From Bacteroidales bacterium (GTDB lineage Bacteria > Bacteroidota > Bacteroidia > Bacteroidales > P3), in the NCBI GenBank assembly GCA_021443125.1, contig JABUUQ010000004.1, positions 256,881 to 265,644 on the forward strand: DNA of 8,764 bases. Direction: 5' to 3'. Below are positions 5,267-8,764 of this stretch, one piece after another. The notes beneath the pieces were generated by a model. That model made no database searches. It saw only the letters and a list, made by a program, of their open reading frames with translations, and was not told where the DNA came from. Position 1 is the first letter of the stretch, and each line of letters opens with the position of its first letter. Made by a program: the position numbers and the translations under genes.

Positions 5267-6028
5267 ATGAAAATAACAAAAGACATAATAGACCAAGTTG
5301 GTGATGTAAAAAGCCACGTTCTTAGAGATATTAAATCTTTTTTAGAGAATTGTAATAGATTCTTTTTCAACGAAAGAGAATTGCAGATGCATCTTGCTAT
5401 ATATCTTAAACAAAGCAAGTACAATAATGGCAATTACAAGTATGATTATGTAGATGTAGAGTATCATATTCCACGCGATTTCAAACCAGAGATAGATAAG
5501 GCATATCCATGGAATACCAATATGCTGTCATATGATATTATGGTAAGTCGAGCAGGAGAGTTTGTACCTATAGAGATAAAATACAAACTCAAGGATGTGG
5601 ATTGTAAACTGACACGTTGTGGAGAATATGGAGAAGAATCATCAGGAGCAGGAGCAACACGAACTATTTCAGACCAAGGTGCTCGCGACCTAGGATGTTA
5701 TGGTTTTTGGAAAGATGTAAAGCGTGTGGAAATTCTACGTGATTCATTTAAGTCTGTCAATGGAGGTTTTGTATTATTCCTTACCAATGATAGTGGTTAT
5801 GTTAATCTTCCAACAAATAAGGATGTAAGTTATTATAATTTTAGAATAAAGCAAGGTAGTGTAATTTCAGGCAACCTTGAATGGCAGAACCATCCAAAAA
5901 TGGAAAAAGATTATCCTAGTTTTAAAATCAATGGATGCTACGATATAGATTGGAGGAATCTTAATATTAATGATAATACGAAAGGAATAAATAATGTTGA
6001 TTTGCATGCTCTACTATTGGAAATATAG
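5267..6028 (+). CDS. Putative PD-(D/E)xK nuclease-like protein
   Basis: This 253-residue protein has no signal or membrane segment. It shows the residue pattern of the PD-(D/E)xK nuclease fold: an N-terminal helix with Glu36/Glu38 (NERELQMHLAIYLKQ, 35-49), a strand with Asp90 (SYDIMVS, 88-94), then EFVPIEIKYK (98-107) with Glu103-x-Lys105. A following helix has Gln137 and RDLGCYGFWKDVKRVE (140-155), and a hydrophobic strand GGFVLFLTND (166-175) comes after, as in many restriction-endonuclease-like folds. Motif order and spacing support a nuclease, but I cannot name the family or show activity. The rest is rich in Asn, Tyr and Asp. It follows the acidic-protein gene in the same direction after a 54-base spacer holding a strong hairpin, so the pair may be an effector with its partner or inhibitor. 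It ends 42 bases from the convergent yidD. Confidence 0.7.
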   Translation: MKITKDIIDQVGDVKSHVLRDIKSFLENCNRFFFNERELQMHLAIYLKQSKYNNGNYKYDYVDVEYHIPRDFKPEIDKAYPWNTNMLSYDIMVSRAGEFVPIEIKYKLKDVDCKLTRCGEYGEESSGAGATRTISDQGARDLGCYGFWKDVKRVEILRDSFKSVNGGFVLFLTNDSGYVNLPTNKDVSYYNFRIKQGSVISGNLEWQNHPKMEKDYPSFKINGCYDIDWRNLNINDNTKGINNVDLHALLLEI

Positions 6029-6049
6029 TATTAAATCCCACCCTTACCA

Positions 6050-6072
6050 AGTGCTATGTTTTTTGTAGCACT
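6050..6072. terminator. Hairpin in the convergent gap, possibly a bidirectional end signal
   Basis: AGTGCTA (6050-6056) pairs perfectly with TAGCACT (6066-6072) around a nine-base loop TGTTTTTTG. It lies between two converging genes and its right arm includes two bases of the yidD stop codon. No T-run follows on either strand, so its role as a terminator is unproven. On the + strand the T-rich stretch is inside the loop. Confidence 0.35.
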
Positions 6073-6322
6073 ATGGTACTGGATCATAGCCACTACCACC
6101 CCATGGATGACAACGCAAAATTCTTTTTAGGGCAAGCCAAAAGCCTTTGAAAGGACCATATTTCTTTATTGCTTCCAATGCGTATTGCGAACAAGTGGGC
6201 GTAAATCTGCATGAGGCAGGAGTAAGAGGGGAAATGCAATTGCGATAGAAATTTATCAGCATTATGAAAATCCATTGCAAGAATCTGGTAAAAATAGAAA
6301 AGATTTTTTTTATGATTTTCAT
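6071..6322 (-). CDS. yidD: Membrane protein insertion efficiency factor YidD
   Basis: The 83-residue protein carries the unmistakable YidD core: FYRNCISPLTPASCRFTPTC (26-45), continuing SQYALEAIKKYGPFKGFWLALKRILRCHPWGGSGYDPVP to the end. The conserved cysteines (about 29, 38, 45 and 70) and the terminal HPWGGSGYDPVP are all present. The first 24 residues form a hydrophobic, partly basic helix that would lie at the inner membrane. YidD helps YidC-dependent insertion of membrane proteins. Its ATG begins two bases after the rnpA stop, the usual rnpA-yidD arrangement, so both come from one mRNA. In many Bacteroidota tatD follows; here the next gene is the convergent nuclease-like gene. Confidence 0.97.
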   Translation of the reverse strand: MKIIKKIFSIFTRFLQWIFIMLINFYRNCISPLTPASCRFTPTCSQYALEAIKKYGPFKGFWLALKRILRCHPWGGSGYDPVP

Positions 6323-6324
6323 AT

Positions 6325-6699
6325 CTATTGCAATTTATTTTCCAAAACTGTTAGTATTTCGCAAATCTTGTTGTTGATTTGTTCGTATGGAAGAACATCT
6401 TTGCTGATATACGACAAAGAAAAATCCAAATTACAATTTTTAGTCTTTAAGGCGTTTTTCAAACTTAGGCTATTTAGTCTGTACGCCTCTCTCATTCTGC
6501 GTTTTACCAAATTGCGATTGACTGCCAAGTGCTGATAGCGTTTTGGGCACACTATCATAACCCTGTGTTTTCCGTCCTTGTCTTTTTCCAACATATATCT
6601 AACGCTGAAAGGGTAGATAAGAAAAGCATCTCCCTTCGCAAACAATTCATGAATGCGTGAATACGAACAAAGTCTTTCTTTCTTTGGGAAAGAGTACAT
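6325..6699 (-). CDS. rnpA: Ribonuclease P protein component
   Basis: The gene encodes 124 residues, a normal length for RnpA, the protein subunit that helps the RNase P ribozyme bind and cleave the 5' leader of pre-tRNAs. The signature is the RNR motif AVNRNLVKRRMREAYR at residues 59-74. The N-terminal PKKERLCSYSRIHELFAKG (5-23), matching the usual LkkerdF..v...G pattern, and VMIVCPKRYQHLAVNR (47-62) also fit. The start ATG directly follows the hemD stop (TAAATG), with no spacer, suggesting translational coupling. The C-terminal 30 residues (SKDVLPYEQINNKICEILTV) form the expected last strand and helix. The RNase P RNA is not recognisable in this window. Confidence 0.97.
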   Translation of the reverse strand: MYSFPKKERLCSYSRIHELFAKGDAFLIYPFSVRYMLEKDKDGKHRVMIVCPKRYQHLAVNRNLVKRRMREAYRLNSLSLKNALKTKNCNLDFSLSYISKDVLPYEQINNKICEILTVLENKLQ

Positions 6700-7731
6700 T
6701 TATTTTTTCTTTGCTGTTGTTGTTTTAGCAGTAGCTTTTGCCTTAGGTTTTTCCGCTACCTTCTTTGTTGTCTTTTTTTCTGTAACTTTCTTGGTTGTTG
6801 TGGCTGTTGCTGTCTTTTTTGTTGTGCTAGTCTTTTTAGGTTTATCTGCCACAGTTTTCTTTGTTGCTGTTTTGGCTTTTGTTGTTGTAGAAGTGGCTTT
6901 TTTTACCGTCTTTTTTGCTACAGTTTCTTTTTTCTTTATAGTTGGCATTGTAGGTTTCTTTTCCCCATTCTCCTCTGCAATTGCAGCAGCAAGGTAATGC
7001 TCTATTGCCATAATCATTGACGGAGCTTTAGGGTTAGGAGCAGATATTGCAACCTTGATTTTGGCTTTCTTCAAAGCTGCTTGCGTAGCGTCGCCAAAAG
7101 CACCAAAAATAATATCGTTAGAAGTGATTGTCGGAAAGTTTGTTATGAAAGATTTAACGCCTATAGGAGAGAAAAGAACAACCATATCGTATTTTTTGAT
7201 ATCTATTTCATTTCTAATATCTTTCGGTTCTGAACGATACATTACTATTTTTGTAACATCCAAACCAAGACTCTCCAATTTCTTTAAGTTGTCGGGACGT
7301 GCATCCTCTGCACAAGGAAGCAAAAACTTTTCATCAGAATGCTTCATTATCACTTCTGTCAGTTCGTCAAAAGTAATCTTGCCAGGGAATATCTTTCTTT
7401 TTCGGTATTGAATATAGTTTTGCAAGTAATTTGCTACTGTTTCGGTTATGCAGAAGAATTTCATTGTGTCGGGTATCTTTAACCTTTCAACACCTGCAAA
7501 ATGAAAATAATTATCTACTGCCAAAGTGCTTGTCATTATAACTGCAGAATAATCCAAAAGGTTTATTCTTTCTGCACGATACTCTTTATTTGAGATACTT
7601 ACAACATCGAAAAACTTGTTGAAAGTTAGATTGACATTGTATTTGTCTACGATATTTTTATATTTCGAATTCTCCAAACTTGTCGGAGCAGGTTGAGATA
7701 TTAGAATATTCTTTATCTTTTTATTTGCCAT
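6700..7731 (-). CDS. hemD: Uroporphyrinogen-III synthase with a Lys/Thr/Ala-rich C-terminal tail
   Basis: The protein is 343 residues from the ATG at 7731; a GTG one codon upstream is possible but less likely. Residues 1-252 match Bacteroidota HemD: MANKKIKNILISQPAPTS at the start, VIMTSTLAVDNYF (64-76), YLQNYIQYRKRKIF (102-115), VVLFSPIGVKSFITNFP (184-200) and IFGAFGDATQAALKKAKIKV (208-227), ending SAPNPKAPSMIMAIEHYL. The enzyme cyclises hydroxymethylbilane to uroporphyrinogen III in haem biosynthesis. Residues about 257-343 are a low-complexity tail dominated by Lys, Thr and Ala (KKTVKKAT, TTKKTATATTTKK and similar), like a histone-H1-type tail, encoded by 6703-6963. Codons and frame remain consistent into the tail, so it is not a frameshift. 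It may bind nucleic acid or be disordered; this is inference. The gene follows the DUF4271 gene by 10 bases and abuts rnpA. Confidence 0.93.
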   Translation of the reverse strand: MANKKIKNILISQPAPTSLENSKYKNIVDKYNVNLTFNKFFDVVSISNKEYRAERINLLDYSAVIMTSTLAVDNYFHFAGVERLKIPDTMKFFCITETVANYLQNYIQYRKRKIFPGKITFDELTEVIMKHSDEKFLLPCAEDARPDNLKKLESLGLDVTKIVMYRSEPKDIRNEIDIKKYDMVVLFSPIGVKSFITNFPTITSNDIIFGAFGDATQAALKKAKIKVAISAPNPKAPSMIMAIEHYLAAAIAEENGEKKPTMPTIKKKETVAKKTVKKATSTTTKAKTATKKTVADKPKKTSTTKKTATATTTKKVTEKKTTKKVAEKPKAKATAKTTTAKKK

Positions 7732-7741
7732 CACTTTTTAC

Positions 7742-8641
7742 TTAGAATAACAGTAGTTTTCCCAAAACAATCAATGGTAGTAATTCTATGGTGCAAAGAT
7801 AGAAAAAAAGATAGAGATGAGAAAATTTAGAAGATGCAATTATTGTTGTAAATGTTTTTATAATCCTCATAAATATCTCTAAACCAATTAGTATCAATGA
7901 ACCAAAAAGAAAAATTTCTTGATAAAATGCATCAACATAAAATGCACAAAAAACAGGAATTATCAGCGTCAAAGCCAATAAAAAATTAAAATTCAGATGC
8001 ATTTGAACATAATAATTCGCTATTTTTTTGCTTCTGAAAACCCAGCCAAAAAATTTTATGAATACTATTTTTGCCAAATACGATATAGTAAGAATAATAT
8101 ACAAAGCCAAGAAGATGAAAATACCTTTGATTTTATATTGTTCAAATACAAACAAATACTCAAAATAGTTGCAAACACCATATAACAACAAAGCCAGCAA
8201 AGGCAGGAATATGAAAAAGATAGGCAAAAACGTCAGACTATGGACTCTTTCTCCGTCTTTTGTGGAAAGATTCAGTGGTGTTTTATAGAAACAACCTGAA
8301 AGAAATTCGCCTGACAATGCCCTCGAAAATCTAAACTCCAAAGCCGTAATAAATGCAACTACAATAAAAACCACAAATATCCAATTAGCATTATAATTGT
8401 TTTGTTTTGGCTCTAATTGCAGGTTGTTATGCTTCAAAGGTGTTCTGTCCAAAAATAGAGTATGTGCTTGTTTGGGTTGTGGGAATGAGTCTTTTAGAAT
8501 GTTTACAATATACTGTTTGCAAGATATGTTCATAGAAGTGTCATCACCCACATACATTGGATTTTTCTCCAAGTATGTAGGGATGAAAATAGTATCTTTT
8601 ACTATCACCTCCTGTGGTGTTGCAACAGAGTCTTGTAACAT
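7742..8641 (-). CDS. DUF4271 family integral membrane protein
   Basis: The 299-residue protein has a soluble N-terminal part of about 85 residues, including IPTYLEKNPMYVGDD (20-34), which resembles the conserved start of DUF4271 proteins. About six membrane segments follow, near 87-103, 136-158, 172-199, 214-236, 243-267 and 275-297. The end, FFYLCTIELLPLIVLGKLLL, is characteristic of the family. DUF4271 is found in Bacteroidota next to hemD, as here (10-base spacer), and has no known function. A link to haem synthesis or the cell envelope is only suggested by position. The start at 8641 lies 7 bases after the double stop of the upstream gene and gives the expected N-terminus. It is inner-membrane by prediction. 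Confidence 0.87.
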   Translation of the reverse strand: MLQDSVATPQEVIVKDTIFIPTYLEKNPMYVGDDTSMNISCKQYIVNILKDSFPQPKQAHTLFLDRTPLKHNNLQLEPKQNNYNANWIFVVFIVVAFITALEFRFSRALSGEFLSGCFYKTPLNLSTKDGERVHSLTFLPIFFIFLPLLALLLYGVCNYFEYLFVFEQYKIKGIFIFLALYIILTISYLAKIVFIKFFGWVFRSKKIANYYVQMHLNFNFLLALTLIIPVFCAFYVDAFYQEIFLFGSLILIGLEIFMRIIKTFTTIIASSKFSHLYLFFYLCTIELLPLIVLGKLLLF

Positions 8642-8648
8642 AAAATTA

Positions 8649-8764
8649 TTACTTGCTTATAATAATTTTTTTCTTGCTTTTAATTTTTTCTTCCTTGCTT
8701 ATAATATAGTAGGTTCCATTCTCAAAATTAGACACATTCAAAACCTCTCTATCGTTGTTTATTG
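8649..8764 (-). CDS. C-terminal end of a probable type IX secretion cargo protein
   Basis: Read on the minus strand, the last 37 codons before a TAA at 8649-8651 (followed at once by a second TAA) encode INNDREVLNVSNFENGTYYI and then ISKEEKIKSKKKIIISK. This resembles the end of the T9SS type A sorting domain, whose last strands read like 'ldvSnlekGtYyv...ngk..kKiiik'. Such tails send exported proteins through the outer membrane by the PorU/type IX route and are then removed. The rest of the protein lies beyond the window, so the identity of the cargo is unknown. It ends 7 bases before the DUF4271 start codon on the same strand. The fragment is short, so the assignment rests on pattern recognition. 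Confidence 0.65.
   Translation of the reverse strand, partial: INNDREVLNVSNFENGTYYIISKEEKIKSKKKIIISK

Noticed and set aside
6653..6997. Very hydrophobic 114-codon ORF on the + strand, looking like a membrane protein
   Set aside because: It is the antisense reading of the Lys/Thr/Ala codons of the HemD tail, which necessarily yields Phe/Val/Ala.
8723..8730. TAATTTTG -7-like element on the minus strand before the DUF4271 gene
   Set aside because: It lies inside the coding tail of the upstream gene and has no TTTG at the required distance.
1..8764. CRISPR arrays, insertion sequences, integrase or att sites
   Set aside because: No regularly spaced repeats, transposase motifs or long flanking direct repeats were seen by eye.

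Overview
The window looks like chromosomal DNA of a low-GC Bacteroidota, most likely order Bacteroidales. Supporting signs are promoters of the TTTG-N(~20)-TAnnTTTG type, A-rich leaders without Shine-Dalgarno sequences, a DUF4271-hemD-rnpA-yidD gene cluster, a lipoprotein/secreted-protein pair typical of the phylum, and a C-terminal tail at the right edge that resembles a type IX secretion (T9SS) sorting domain. No transposase, integrase, CRISPR array or rRNA is visible.

Left part (1-3088, all + strand). The window opens in the last 59 codons of an unidentified gene. A tRNA-Glu(TTC) and rpsT (ribosomal protein S20) follow as one short transcription unit, with a good promoter before it and an intrinsic terminator after it. 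Next come a TatD-family metal-dependent hydrolase and a two-gene unit whose stop and start codons overlap: a MORN-repeat (YwqK-like) lipoprotein and a small secreted protein of unknown function.

Middle part (3089-6028, + strand). This is the accessory section. A phylum-type promoter at 3102-3131 starts a strongly structured untranslated RNA of about 330 nt that ends in a T-run terminator near 3465. Its 5' strand (3141-3150) and the terminator's 3' strand (3453-3459) can both pair with the same segment (3377-3386), the geometry of an attenuator or switch. Downstream are a 53-codon ORF (3532-3693), a second structured leader (3783-3855), a 418-residue very acidic protein whose N-terminus matches the small ORF, a strong intergenic hairpin, and a 253-residue protein with a PD-(D/E)xK nuclease-like motif set. 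I recognise no described system here. A regulated nuclease with an acidic partner is a reasonable hypothesis, but it is inference.

Right part (6050-8764, all - strand). The housekeeping cluster reads, in transcription order: the C-terminal tail of a probable T9SS cargo protein, a DUF4271 membrane protein, HemD (uroporphyrinogen-III synthase) with an unusual Lys/Thr/Ala-rich tail, RnpA and YidD. Spacers are 0-10 bases, so these are probably co-transcribed. The cluster converges on the accessory genes across a 42-base gap that contains a hairpin.
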